A stretch of 64,000 bases of DNA from positions 930,001 to 994,000 of the forward strand of contig NZ_FWWR01000009.1 in assembly GCF_900176115.1 (NCBI RefSeq), written 5' to 3'. This DNA is from Peptoniphilus asaccharolyticus DSM 20463 (GTDB lineage Bacteria; Bacillota; Clostridia; Tissierellales; Peptoniphilaceae). Positions 47,308 through 56,384 of this stretch are shown here, piece after piece. The position numbers and the translations under genes are program-made. The notes under the pieces are model-generated. The model was not told where the DNA came from. It searched no databases and saw nothing but the letters and a program-made list of their open reading frames with translations. The first letter of the stretch is position 1; every line of letters starts with the position of its first letter.

Positions 47308-48339
47308 TTAAATTTTCAATTCTTTATTGTTTAGCATTATACTAAACATTGTGTGATACATATCTTTTGATATTTCTTCTATTTTGGTAATACTTGATAT
47401 TTTATTTCCTGCGTCTTTTGATGAAGCTCCACAAAGATAAAAGGCTTCATTGTCTGTTCCATAGTCAATGGCAATATACCTATCGTGATATTTTTTCCCT
47501 GCAACTTTCATCTTAAGATTGATATTAGGATAATCTTTTCTAAAATCATTTAGGATATTTTTAGTAAGCATATCCTTATTTTTCACATTATCGCTAAAAA
47601 CTATTATTTCTACACTAGCTTTTGCAGCCCTAAGAAGTTCTAATGTTTTCAGTCCGATATAGTTATCTATAACATAAATACTTTTCTTTGCAGACTTATA
47701 TATCTTAGTATAGGCAAGGTCAGCTTCAATTTTATCTCCATTCATCAACAGAAAGTGCTTGTATGTGTCCGGATCTATAAAATTATCCATAACCTTTTTC
47801 AAATCTTCTTTTGTTGCTAAAGTATTGATCTTATCCCCTAACTTTGCTATTTCCTTTGAATGTTCCATAATATCATTTGTGTTCTGATTAGTCTGTACTG
47901 CAATTTGTACTAATTCTTTTGAGCCAATAAAATCTTGGTTTTCAATAATAAAGTCTTTCATCTGCTTAAACATTCGTATTAAAGCCTTGCTTTGCTTAAC
48001 AGCAAGTTCTCCCCTTAATACAGTCATAAGCATATAGATTCCTTGTTCCGTAAAGGCATAAGGCAATTTTCTACGACCGCCCCAACTTGATGTCGATTTT
48101 TTCGACATCAAGTTTTCAAACTCTGCCTTAGTCAATTGGAACATAAAGTCTTCATCAAATTTTTCAGCATTATTTTTTACTTGTTCGTTAAATCTTGTAG
48201 TCGTATACCCATATATTTCAGCAAGTTCAAAATCTAGCATGACCTTTTGATTTCTTATATAGTAAATCTTATTTTTCATTGTAGTTTCATCTATCACTAC
48301 AATTTCTCTATTTTGTTCAGCCACAAAATGCACCGCCAA
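47308..48339 (-). CDS. ORF6N-domain protein with C-terminal phospholipase-D-like domain
   Basis: 343 residues. ORF6N/KilA-type DNA-binding domain at 20-125 (NKIYYIRNQKVMLDFELAEI, FMFQLTKAEFENLM, LPYAFTEQGIYMLMTVLRGE split), then a coiled linker (about 150-200) and a PLD-like domain (about 210-330) with a single H285-x-R-x4-D292 motif (HDRYIAID) and GASSKDAG. ORF6N proteins are phage antirepressors; PLD-like domains often cut nucleic acids. The K of the usual HKD motif is R here. It could be a regulator or a defence nuclease; uncertain. Confidence 0.75.
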   Translation of the reverse strand: MAVHFVAEQNREIVVIDETTMKNKIYYIRNQKVMLDFELAEIYGYTTTRFNEQVKNNAEKFDEDFMFQLTKAEFENLMSKKSTSSWGGRRKLPYAFTEQGIYMLMTVLRGELAVKQSKALIRMFKQMKDFIIENQDFIGSKELVQIAVQTNQNTNDIMEHSKEIAKLGDKINTLATKEDLKKVMDNFIDPDTYKHFLLMNGDKIEADLAYTKIYKSAKKSIYVIDNYIGLKTLELLRAAKASVEIIVFSDNVKNKDMLTKNILNDFRKDYPNINLKMKVAGKKYHDRYIAIDYGTDNEAFYLCGASSKDAGNKISSITKIEEISKDMYHTMFSIMLNNKELKI

Positions 48340-48429
48340 TATATTTTTAAGTCAACAGCCTGTTGACCTTTTTTATCATAATAACCACAGACTAATTGAT
48401 ACAATTATACCAAAAATATATGCTTTTTT

Positions 48430-50149
48430 CTATCTCTCAGTTTCCTTATGGCTATGGTCTTTCTTTTTATAATGCTCTTTTGCCCATGCCTTTTGTCTAT
48501 CTTCTTTTTCAATCTGCTTTTGGAATTTTTCTAACACCATCTTAACACTTGGCTTTTCTCCTCTTACGATTGCCTTTTGGTAGGCTATCTCTATTTCAAT
48601 ATTGATGTCTATATCAAATTCTTTGTTTACTTCTCCTACAAGATATTTAATATGGTTAATCTGGTCTACTTCTTTTTTAATATCTTTCTGATAAAAGCTC
48701 AGGTGGGATATTTCTGTTTGTAAGTCTGATTTAATTTTTTCCCATTTCTTTATTTCAATCGTTTCACTTCCGGTAAGTTTTTTCACAATGGCTTTTGCTC
48801 TTTTATATTCATCTATTTCCTCTTTATGAGAATGATAGTATTCTTCTTTACTCGCTCCGGCTATTTTACTGAAGATTGAATTATCAGCTCCTTTGTATTT
48901 ATCATAGACCATTTTGTTTTCTTTTATGATTTTTGCCTGTTTCATTAAGGTATCAATATTCTTAATGGCTTTATTGCAATCAGAAATTTTATCTTTGTTA
49001 TTTTTTAGCTTTATAGCGACCTCATCTTTCTTTAACTGTATATCCAAGATGGTTTTCAAGTTGTTATTTCTCATAAAGGCTAAGGCGTGCATATGTTTAT
49101 TACTATCAAAGTGTTCTTTTCTTTCTCTATTGTTGTAGCTTAAATTCTTAGACAGTTCCTTTTGTATTCTATAATAGGTTTCAATATAGGAATAAACATC
49201 AAAAAGGTCATGGGATAGATTATATTCTTCCTGTTTTTCAATAGAATATTTCCCCATAGCACTTTTTACTTTCCCCCATAGGCTGATGAAAAACTCTTCT
49301 GCTTCTTTTAGTTCTGCCTTTAATTTTTTAAATTCTTTATTGATGGCTATGATAAGTCTGTTTCTATTTCCTCTTTCGGTTTTTATTCCTTTTTTCTCCA
49401 TTTGATAGCTTGCTGTTCCTAAATGTATTTGTGGCAGTTCTTCTCTTCCTTGTTCTTCAAAGGTGCGTGGATCTATTCTTTTATCTATATGATTTTTCTC
49501 TAAATATTCATTTGCCTTTTTAGAAAAGTTTTCTCTCCACTTTTTTGCCTTATCAGGTTCATTCCAATCATTTAGATTTACTTTTCTTGATTTATAGTTT
49601 CCACTTTTTAATTTTATCTTTTCTCCGTTTTCATCAAGGATATATTCTTTTCTGCATTTGGGTTTCCATTTTCCATGTTCATCAATTTCTCTAAGTGTAA
49701 GTAAGATATGGGCATGAGGTTGTTCTTCATTATCGCTTGCTAAAGGATTATGGATATTACAATCTGCTATCATTCTTTTAGAAGTAAAATTTTCTTCAAT
49801 AAATTCACTGATGAGTTTTATCCTATCTTCTTGATTTAATTCTCTTGGAAGTGTAAAAAGTAAATTTCTTGCAAGCTGTGTAGTTTTTGTCTTTTCTCTT
49901 ATTTTTTCTACTTCATTCCATAAATATTCCCTGTTTGAAATTTTTAGGAATATGTTCAGGCAGAAATATTTTTGAAAATACAAGGTCTTCTTTTTTAGAA
50001 TAGTCATGAACTTTTCCATAGTGTTCATCGTTTAATTTATCTCTTGCATTATATGCAGCTTTTGCAATTACGCTTGCTCCTTTTGACCTTGTGACTATAT
50101 CTACATGGGTATGCAGATTTTTTATTTCCAATATCATCACTCCTTTCAT
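48430..50149 (-). pseudogene. mobA: MobA/MobL-family relaxase (MOBQ), one-base frameshift
   Basis: N-terminal piece 49913-50149 (SKGASVIAKAAYNARDKL) and main piece 48430-50028. A run of five A (plus-strand T 49941-49945) breaks the frame; with four A it reads through HIPKISNREYLWNEVEKI. The full protein is about 572 residues: HUH site EEQPHAHILLTLRE with the His pair, and a long C-terminal coiled-coil region (270-530). It nicks oriT to start transfer. The likely oriT lies 130 bp upstream. Function depends on the one base. Confidence 0.8.
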
Positions 50150-50540
50150 TGCTTATATTTGTGCATAAGAAAAGCAGATAGATTTTTCTTAATATCTTTC
50201 TATCTGCTACTCTTTATCTAATATTGAATTGTTATTTTTAATATCTTTATGATTGTAGGTATCTTCGCTCCCTTTTTCAAAGGGCGCAAAGATACACCGA
50301 CTACATTCGGTGCTTTGCGTTCTGCCGAAAGCTTGTCGCACAGCTCAAGGAAATAAAAACGCTAAAGCATTTTTATTTGTTCAAGGGGACTACTCCCCCT
50401 TAACCCTCTGTAAACTTTGTTTCTTACTGATTAGAAATCAATAAAAAAGCAAAGTGTTTCTCTTTTCTACACTTTGCATAATCAATTTTCGTATTCCATT
50501 TTCATAAAGAGACTACTCCAATTTTATATTTTTATCTTTT
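50150..50540 (-). other. Non-coding region with oriT and hairpins
   Basis: 391 bp between DUF3847 and the relaxase. From the relaxase side: a terminator-like stem AGCAGATAGA/TCTATCTGCT (50172-50210), the nic-like region (50281-50318), an inverted GGGGAGTAGTCCCC-type block near 50385-50402, and a stem CAAAGTGT/ACACTTTG (50451-50479). No gene. Confidence 0.6.
50281..50320 (-). other. oriT: MOBQ-type origin of transfer (oriT)
   Basis: On the minus strand: hairpin CACCGA-ATGTAG-TCGGTG (50295-50312) followed by TATCTTTGCGCCCT (50281-50294). RSF1010-type oriT has a hairpin followed by a TAAATGCGCCCT nic region, and the GCGCCCT core is identical. Outer arms CGCAAAG/CTTTGCG also pair. The relaxase gene beside it is of the matching MobA/MobL family. 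Confidence 0.7.
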
Positions 50541-50975
50541 TTAATCTTCGCTTTCTAAAAACTTATCTTCGATATTGGTATCGGTAGTTTTAGCTTCTGC
50601 ATACTCTAAGCCGGCATTTTCATCATTTGGATTTTCTGTTTTCTCAACTTCTGTATTGTCGATTTCCTGTTCCCTCAAATGAATTTCTGTAAGCTCTTTT
50701 AATTTTTCTCTATTCCTGTTATCCGATAATACATAGTCTAAAAAGGCATAAATTAGATCATTATCTGTATCTTCTTGCCTTCCTGTAATTTCTCTTTCAA
50801 AGGCTTCAAACACTCCACCTTTTTTCACTTTTCTTTGTGTATCTGCACTTCTTTTAAGTTTGCTTATCTTCTGATTCAGTTGCTTGGCTCTATTTTGTGC
50901 CTTCTCAATTTTATTATTTTCTTTTTCCAGTTGTTCAATTGCTTTTTCTAATTCTTTCATTGTAGTTCCCTCCAT
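50541..50975 (-). CDS. DUF3847 mobilization accessory protein
   Basis: 144 residues. Coiled coil (KELEKAIEQLEKENNKIEK, then KQLNQKISKLKR), the DUF3847-like block KGGVFEAFEREITGR and a very acidic C-terminal tail. Proteins of this size lie beside MobA/MobL relaxases and are thought to act like MobC at oriT. It reads towards the oriT and relaxase. A start at MKELEK, with GGAGGGAACTAC upstream, is also possible. Confidence 0.7.
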   Translation of the reverse strand: MEGTTMKELEKAIEQLEKENNKIEKAQNRAKQLNQKISKLKRSADTQRKVKKGGVFEAFEREITGRQEDTDNDLIYAFLDYVLSDNRNREKLKELTEIHLREQEIDNTEVEKTENPNDENAGLEYAEAKTTDTNIEDKFLESED

Positions 50976-50993
50976 TTCTATTTTTTTACATTG

Positions 50994-51031
50994 AAAAAGG
51001 CTAAATACCTTTTTCGGATAAATAGCCTTTC
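50994..51031 (-). terminator. Terminator of the ABC cargo operon
   Basis: AAAGGCTATTT pairs with TATTTAGCCTTTTT on the minus strand, 25 bp after the last ABC gene. Confidence 0.75.
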
Positions 51032-51055
51032 ATAATAACTCACTCTATATTCAAT

Positions 51056-51679
51056 TTACTTCTTTAAATTTACCAATTCATTTGTTTCCATATACAAACA
51101 TTTATCACATAATTTTTCAATCAGTGTTTTTTCATGACTTATTATTATTAATCCTATATTTCTTTCTTTACAAATTTTTATTAGATTTTTCCAGATGAAT
51201 GCTTGAGTAATTCCATCAAGCATCGTTGTCATTTCATCAGCAATGATATATTTAGTTTTTGGATTCAAGGCTCTAACAATTGAAAATCTTTGTAATTCCC
51301 CTCCAGATAACTCTATAGGGTATCTTTCCAACCATTCATTTTTGATGCCGAAAGCATCCAAAATATCTTTTTCAGGTTTGTAGCTTTCTTCAAGTATATC
51401 TTTCATTCTCCATAGAGGATTCATTATTTTTTCAGGATGTTGATATATAAGTTGTATCTCTCTAAACTCATTGTATTTGTGTTGTTTCCCATCAATAAGT
51501 ATTTCCCCTGTAATAGGTTGGTAAAAATCCGCTAATATCTTTGATAAACTTGTTTTCCCACATCCACTGTAACCAAAAATCCCCAATATTTCTTCTGAAG
51601 CAACTTCAAAATTTATATTTTGAAATATCCACCTACCTTTTTCATAATAAAATCCTAAGTCTTTTACTATAATTGACAT
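51056..51679 (-). CDS. Nickel/peptide ABC ATPase 2 (NikE/DppF-like)
   Basis: 207 residues. Walker A GYSGCGKTS, Q-loop LIYQHPEKIMNP, signature LSGGELQR, Walker B YIIADEMTTMLD, switch His in IISHEKTL. It is shorter than DppF because it lacks the C-terminal oligopeptide-transporter extension, as in NikE. It adjoins the partner ATPase with no gap (stop-start). Confidence 0.85.
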   Translation of the reverse strand: MSIIVKDLGFYYEKGRWIFQNINFEVASEEILGIFGYSGCGKTSLSKILADFYQPITGEILIDGKQHKYNEFREIQLIYQHPEKIMNPLWRMKDILEESYKPEKDILDAFGIKNEWLERYPIELSGGELQRFSIVRALNPKTKYIIADEMTTMLDGITQAFIWKNLIKICKERNIGLIIISHEKTLIEKLCDKCLYMETNELVNLKK

Positions 51680-52473
51680 CTATTTCACCTCCAAAAAACT
51701 GTTTTGAGGTAAAGAACACCATAATCGTCTTGAATATTCTTCTCTAAGACTCTCTCCATCTCCTGAAAAATAACTACTTGGTGCTGTTTCAATTGTTTTT
51801 CCATCTTTAAAAACAGTTATATAATCTGCAATTTTTACTGCTGAAATAATATCATGCGTTATAAACATGACACCTATTCCATCATCGGCAAACTCTCTCA
51901 ATTGTTTTAAAACTGTATCTAAAGCTGATTGATGAATTCCCGGAGTTGGTTCATCTGCAATAATAAGTTCAGTTTGTTCTCTTATACAAGTAGCAAATAA
52001 AATTCTTCTTAGCATACCTCCTGATAATTGATAAGGATATAATTCACCGTCATTTTTTTTAGTCCAAATTTTTCAAATAATCTTTCCTGAACTTCTTTTC
52101 GTTGCAATGAATTATAAGGTAATCCTATTTTTACCTGATTTTTAACTTTCATTGTTGGATCTAAATAATTTACAGATTGTGGTATAAAGGCTATTTTACT
52201 GCCACGATATTTATTTATTGTTTTTTTATTTAATACCTCATTATGATAGTGTAATGCCCCACTTACTATAGCATTAGGCGGTAGTATATGCATAATGGCA
52301 TGAGCTAAAAGACTTTTACCTGATCCACTTGCCCCTACTATGGCAAGTATTTCCCCTTTATTAATCTTAACATTTAAAGATTCTATAGGAGTACTAAAAA
52401 ACTTTTTTAGTCCTCGACCATATTGTTCAAATGAAATAGATAAATTTTCCACTTCTAATATTGTTTCACTCAT
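51680..52473 (-). pseudogene. Nickel/peptide ABC ATPase 1 (NikD/DppD-like), one-base frameshift
   Basis: Pieces 52009-52473 (Walker A GASGSGKSL, Q-loop AFIPQSVNYLDP) and 51680-52015 (Walker B LIIADEPTPGI, switch His FITHD). At 52053-52060 a run of eight T (plus strand) breaks the frame; nine would give GLKKNDGELYPYQLSGGMLR with the ABC signature. The full protein would be about 264 residues, normal for NikD. Without it the importer would have only one ATPase. Confidence 0.8.
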
Positions 52474-52485
52474 ACTAAACCTCCA

Positions 52486-53307
52486 CTATAAATATCTTGT
52501 TTTAGGATTATTTAAAATTCTTAATGACTCTCCAATATTATCAAAACATTTCACTAATATAATTAGTGCTAAACCCGGTAAAACTACTAGCCACCAATTT
52601 CCTAAAGAAATATGTTTAGCTGCTTCGGAAAGTATAATCCCTATAGACGGTTTTTCAGCTGATAATCCAAATCCCAAGAAAGTCATTGAAGCTTCATGCA
52701 AGATGACATGAGGAAACAGCAATACAAATCCTATAAATATTTGTGGAAAGATTATTGGTAAAATATGTTTTCTAACGATAAACCATCTGTTTTTCCCCAT
52801 ATTTTTAGATAAAATTATATATTCTGCATTTTTTATATTGTAAACTTCATTTCTAATAACTCTCGTAAGAGCCGGCCAGTGTGTAATTGCAGTCGCAACA
52901 ATTACTCCTGTAGATCCTTTACCCAATGCAAATGAAATCAAAATCATAAAAATCATATGTGGCATACCAATAAACATATCAACAATAAACATAATTATTT
53001 TATCAATTTTTTTGCTCCCAAGTGCTGATAAAATTCCAAATACAACAGCTATTATCACACCTATTGCAGCTCCTATTACTCCCACATATAATGAAAATCT
53101 AAGTCCTTTTATAGTTCTTACAAACATATCTCTTCCTAATGAATCTGTTCCAAAAATAAAAGTCGCAGAAGGTTGCAGGTTTTTTAAATTATTATTTGTT
53201 GCTAATCCGCTATTGCTTAAACTTATGCTCAAAAGTAAAACAGCCCCTATAATTATTACAGAAAAGAAGAGTGATAATATAACTTTTATTCTAGCATCTA
53301 ATTTCAT
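52486..53307 (-). CDS. Nickel/peptide ABC permease (NikC/DppC-like)
   Basis: 273 residues and six helices. The family start motif (FGTDSLGRDMFVRTIKGLR) and the EAA loop (SKNMGKNRWFIVRKHILPII) are clear, then HEASMTFLGFGLSAEKPSIG. Second permease of the importer. Two bases separate it from NikB-like. Confidence 0.9.
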   Translation of the reverse strand: MKLDARIKVILSLFFSVIIIGAVLLLSISLSNSGLATNNNLKNLQPSATFIFGTDSLGRDMFVRTIKGLRFSLYVGVIGAAIGVIIAVVFGILSALGSKKIDKIIMFIVDMFIGMPHMIFMILISFALGKGSTGVIVATAITHWPALTRVIRNEVYNIKNAEYIILSKNMGKNRWFIVRKHILPIIFPQIFIGFVLLFPHVILHEASMTFLGFGLSAEKPSIGIILSEAAKHISLGNWWLVVLPGLALIILVKCFDNIGESLRILNNPKTRYL

Positions 53308-53309
53308 AC

Positions 53310-54278
53310 CTACCTCCTCAAGTTCGGATTCAAAAGTTCGTTTAACAAGTCTGCAAGTGTATTTCCTACAAATACAAAAAACGATCCTATAACTACAATT
53401 GCCAAAAGTAATGGTGTATCTCCTTTTAATCCCGCCTCAGTTAATGTTGACCCAAGACCTGGATAAGAAAACACCTGCTCCGCTAACACAGATCCTCCAA
53501 ATAGTTCTCCAAAATATGAAAAATGAATGGTAATAGCTGGAATCAAGGCATTTCTCAAACAATGATTTTTAAAAATCTGAAAATTATTTTCTCCCCTAGA
53601 CTTTGCAAAGGTAACATATTCGCTGTTTAATACATCAATCATCTTTTCTCTAGTATGCAAAGTTACATTTGCAATTCCTAACACACTAAGCGTAATTGAC
53701 GGAAGAATCAAATGTCTTATTTTATCAAACAACGTTACATCTGTGCTTAATTTCCCAATAGGTGTGGATATTCCTATTGGAAACCATTTTAATTGAACTG
53801 AAAATACTAATAAAAATATTAATCCAATCCAAAAAGTTGGAACTGTTACTTGTAAATAAGAAAACCACTTAATAAATCTATCAAATGGCTTTCCTCGTTT
53901 GAAAGCCGATATTGTTCCTAAACAAAATCCTAATAGTCCTGATAAAATCCAAGACACACTCATAAGTGCCGCTGATGCTCCCGCCCTTGCTTTAATTATT
54001 TCTATAACTGGTTTCCTATAAATCAAAGAATTACCAAAATCACCAGACATAAAATTCTTTAACCATGTCAAATATTGCGTTCCAATAGGTTTATTAAGTC
54101 CATAATACTCTGCTATTTTTTGATATTGCTCAGGAGTCAGACTAGAATCATAATTCACACTTGCCATAATTGGATCTACTGGAGAGTTTTTCAGAAGAAA
54201 AAAAGAGAGTAGTGATACCCCTAATACAAGAAGGATAAATCTCATTATTTTCATTACAAATTTTTGCTTATTATTCAT
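53310..54278 (-). CDS. Nickel/peptide ABC permease (NikB/DppB-like)
   Basis: 322 residues from the ATG at 54278 (GGAG upstream); the frame is open further but overlaps the terminator-like hairpin. Six helices, KNSPVDPIMASVNYDS and YGLNKPIGTQYLTWLKNFMSGDFG (split) near the start, EAA loop AKSRGENNFQIFKNHCLRNAL and FSYFGELFGGSVLAEQVFSYPG. First permease, after the binding-protein gene. Confidence 0.9.
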   Translation of the reverse strand: MNNKQKFVMKIMRFILLVLGVSLLSFFLLKNSPVDPIMASVNYDSSLTPEQYQKIAEYYGLNKPIGTQYLTWLKNFMSGDFGNSLIYRKPVIEIIKARAGASAALMSVSWILSGLLGFCLGTISAFKRGKPFDRFIKWFSYLQVTVPTFWIGLIFLLVFSVQLKWFPIGISTPIGKLSTDVTLFDKIRHLILPSITLSVLGIANVTLHTREKMIDVLNSEYVTFAKSRGENNFQIFKNHCLRNALIPAITIHFSYFGELFGGSVLAEQVFSYPGLGSTLTEAGLKGDTPLLLAIVVIGSFFVFVGNTLADLLNELLNPNLRR

Positions 54279-54299
54279 ATTAGTTTGTTCTCCTTCCAT

Positions 54300-54336
54300 A
54301 AAGAGAGGTGATTCAAGTAAAGAATCGCCTCTCTTT
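54300..54336 (-). terminator. Attenuator between binding-protein and permease genes
   Basis: AAAGAGAGGCGATTC pairs over 15 bp with GAATCACCTCTCTTT on the minus strand, with TTTACTT in the loop. It can lower permease and ATPase expression relative to the binding protein. Confidence 0.75.
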
Positions 54337-54358
54337 AAAGTATTCCAAATATATATTT

Positions 54359-55990
54359 TTATTTTTCCTCCCAAGTCCACTCTGCAATATTGGCTATTAA
54401 TGCCCAATCATGTCCATGACTATGCAATCCTTGTTTACCAACATTAATTCTTCCATCTCCAATATATGTGTGATTCATTCTAGCAAGCCACACATTTGCT
54501 AAATCACCTTTAACTGAAGCTCCTACACTACCATCCCATTGTGCTAACTTCCAATACTTATTTGCTTCTTCAAGGTCTGATGATTTCATAGCCTTTTCTA
54601 AATATTCCGTTACCTTAGGATTATTATAAAAAGTTATATTTGTCCATCCTTTACCAGCTGCCGAAGGATGATGTGATTCAAAAAATTGATTTGGATTATG
54701 TCTTCCTCCAGCATATAATAGAGCGACTTCGTGTGACTTCGTTATCATTTCGTCCCAATTACTACCTACAAGTTTGATATTTATTCCCAGTTCTTTTGCT
54801 TGATTTGCCGCTTCTATTGCTACATTTGTTCTTATTTGATCCTGCGTTGGATAATATAGCTCAAATTCAGCCTTGGTACCATTCTTTTCTCGAATTCCAT
54901 CTTTTCCAACAATCCAACCATTTTCATCTAATATTTTTTTAGCTTCATCAGGTTTATTATCTTCAATTACAGCTTCTGAATTCCAGAATGAAGTTCCATC
55001 AATTACAGAATATGCCGGTTTCCCATGCCCATTCAAAACTGTGTCAACCACCTTTTGCCTGTTCATTCCAATGTTTAATGCTTTCCTTATAATTGGATCA
55101 CTTGTTACATCATTCCCCACTGGATACCCATCAGGAGAATCTTTAATAAGTCCTTTTTTTACATATGGCATAGACAGCCCTCTTACATCATTCGATTCTA
55201 TGTCAAATAATTTGCAACCACCAATTTTTTTATCTGCCAATTCAGGAGTTGCATAAATAATATCAACTTCTCCTGATTCCAAGGCTGCAAGTGCTGTATT
55301 CTCGTCAAGTAAAACCCAAGTCCATTTCTTAAAATAAGGTTTTTTACCATGCCAATATGGATTTACCTCAAAGATCGCTTGCTCTCCAGGTTTATATTCA
55401 ACAACTTTGTACGGTCCCGAACCTATCGGATTTGATTTATAATTTTCATTGTAATGAGCTTTAGGAACGATTGGGACTTCCACCAATTGAGACATTGCAA
55501 AAGTAGATCTTGGCTCTTTTAACGTGAACACAACCTTATTCTTGTCTGGAACTTCAATTTTTTCGATAAAATCTAAATCCCAATGTTTGCCGTCTTCTTT
55601 TAACATTTCATACGAAAACTTTACATCCGCGGCAGTGACAGGTTCTCCATTTGAAAATTTAAAATCATCATGTAAATCAAATGTCCAAATCAAGCCATCA
55701 TCAGAAATCTTATACTCTTTCGCAAAATCTCCAATGATTTCTAAATCTGCAGTTCTTCTTAATAAAGTACTATGAGTAATATGTGCCTCGTTATACATCC
55801 CATATCTATCCTTAGGATCAAATTCGTGAGGTATTCTTGCACCCATAGAAACAACAATCTCGTCATTAGCTCTTCCTTGTCTATTTCTAATTTCTTCTGA
55901 CTTTTGCCCAGAATTATTTTGACAAGCAACCAACTGTACTGATAAGCATAGCATCATTAATGCTGTTAAAATTCTTTTTATTTTTTTCAT
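54359..55990 (-). CDS. Nickel/peptide ABC substrate-binding lipoprotein (NikA/OppA-like)
   Basis: 543 residues. Lipobox C23 (SVQLVAC), then SBP_bac_5 domain: FDPKDRYG, LIWTFDLHDDFKFSNGEPVTAADV (split), NPIGSGPYKVVEYKPGE, DPIIRKALNIGMNRQ. The C-terminus has HSHGHDWALIANIAEWTWEE, and the H-x-H-x-H run suggests metal binding as in NikA-type proteins. It delivers nickel, a metallophore or a peptide to the NikBCDE-like system. It has its own promoter (56042-56070). Confidence 0.85.
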   Translation of the reverse strand: MKKIKRILTALMMLCLSVQLVACQNNSGQKSEEIRNRQGRANDEIVVSMGARIPHEFDPKDRYGMYNEAHITHSTLLRRTADLEIIGDFAKEYKISDDGLIWTFDLHDDFKFSNGEPVTAADVKFSYEMLKEDGKHWDLDFIEKIEVPDKNKVVFTLKEPRSTFAMSQLVEVPIVPKAHYNENYKSNPIGSGPYKVVEYKPGEQAIFEVNPYWHGKKPYFKKWTWVLLDENTALAALESGEVDIIYATPELADKKIGGCKLFDIESNDVRGLSMPYVKKGLIKDSPDGYPVGNDVTSDPIIRKALNIGMNRQKVVDTVLNGHGKPAYSVIDGTSFWNSEAVIEDNKPDEAKKILDENGWIVGKDGIREKNGTKAEFELYYPTQDQIRTNVAIEAANQAKELGINIKLVGSNWDEMITKSHEVALLYAGGRHNPNQFFESHHPSAAGKGWTNITFYNNPKVTEYLEKAMKSSDLEEANKYWKLAQWDGSVGASVKGDLANVWLARMNHTYIGDGRINVGKQGLHSHGHDWALIANIAEWTWEEK

Positions 55991-56041
55991 AAAAGACCTC
56001 CATTCATATTCTCAATTAGTACTGATTATCGATTTCATTTA

Positions 56042-56070
56042 ATTTTACCACACACATATCTATATATCAA
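56042..56070 (-). promoter_or_regulatory. Promoter of the nickel/peptide ABC operon
   Basis: On the minus strand TTGATA (56065-56070), 17 bp, TAAAAT (56042-56047), with ribosome site GGAGG before the gene. Confidence 0.65.
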
Positions 56071-56214
56071 TCCCTATCACTATTTTATCAGTTGCATTTT
56101 TGTCGGTTTCACATGATATAGTTCCTACTCCTGAATCTCACAGCGATGTTTCGTTCTACTTGGTAAGCTCATATCATCGCCTACTTCCCCATAGATACAT
56201 ATCCTTACAAACCG

Positions 56215-56237
56215 CTCATTTAGTTTTCAAAGAACAT
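56215..56237 (-). promoter_or_regulatory. boxA-like sequence
   Basis: Minus-strand ATGTTCTTTGAAAACTAAAT resembles the boxA leader of Firmicutes rRNA operons (TGTTCTTTGAAAACT). Not linked to rRNA here. Confidence 0.35.
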
Positions 56238-56313
56238 CTGTAAATAGGATATTGTATTTTTGTGCCTATTCCCGTATGGCCTTAATCTTGGAATAGTTCA
56301 TTTTGTTCCCACT

Positions 56314-56345
56314 TTTCCACGATTGTGGAAATGGTATGATATAAT
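56314..56345 (+). promoter_or_regulatory. Operator and promoter of the XRE regulator
   Basis: TTTCCAC-GATT-GTGGAAA (56314-56331) is a perfect 7-4-7 palindrome over the -35 region; TATAAT lies at 56340-56345. Typical of self-repression by a Cro/CI protein. Confidence 0.65.
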
Positions 56346-56384
56346 ATTTATTGAGAATATTTTTTATCAAGAAGGTTATATATT

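Larger units (their letters stand above)
55991..56384. other. Regulatory region between binding-protein gene and XRE regulator
   Basis: 394 bp without a gene. Contains the cargo promoter (56042-56070, minus), a boxA-like leader (56215-56237, minus), and the operator and promoter of the divergent regulator (56314-56345, plus). Confidence 0.7.
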
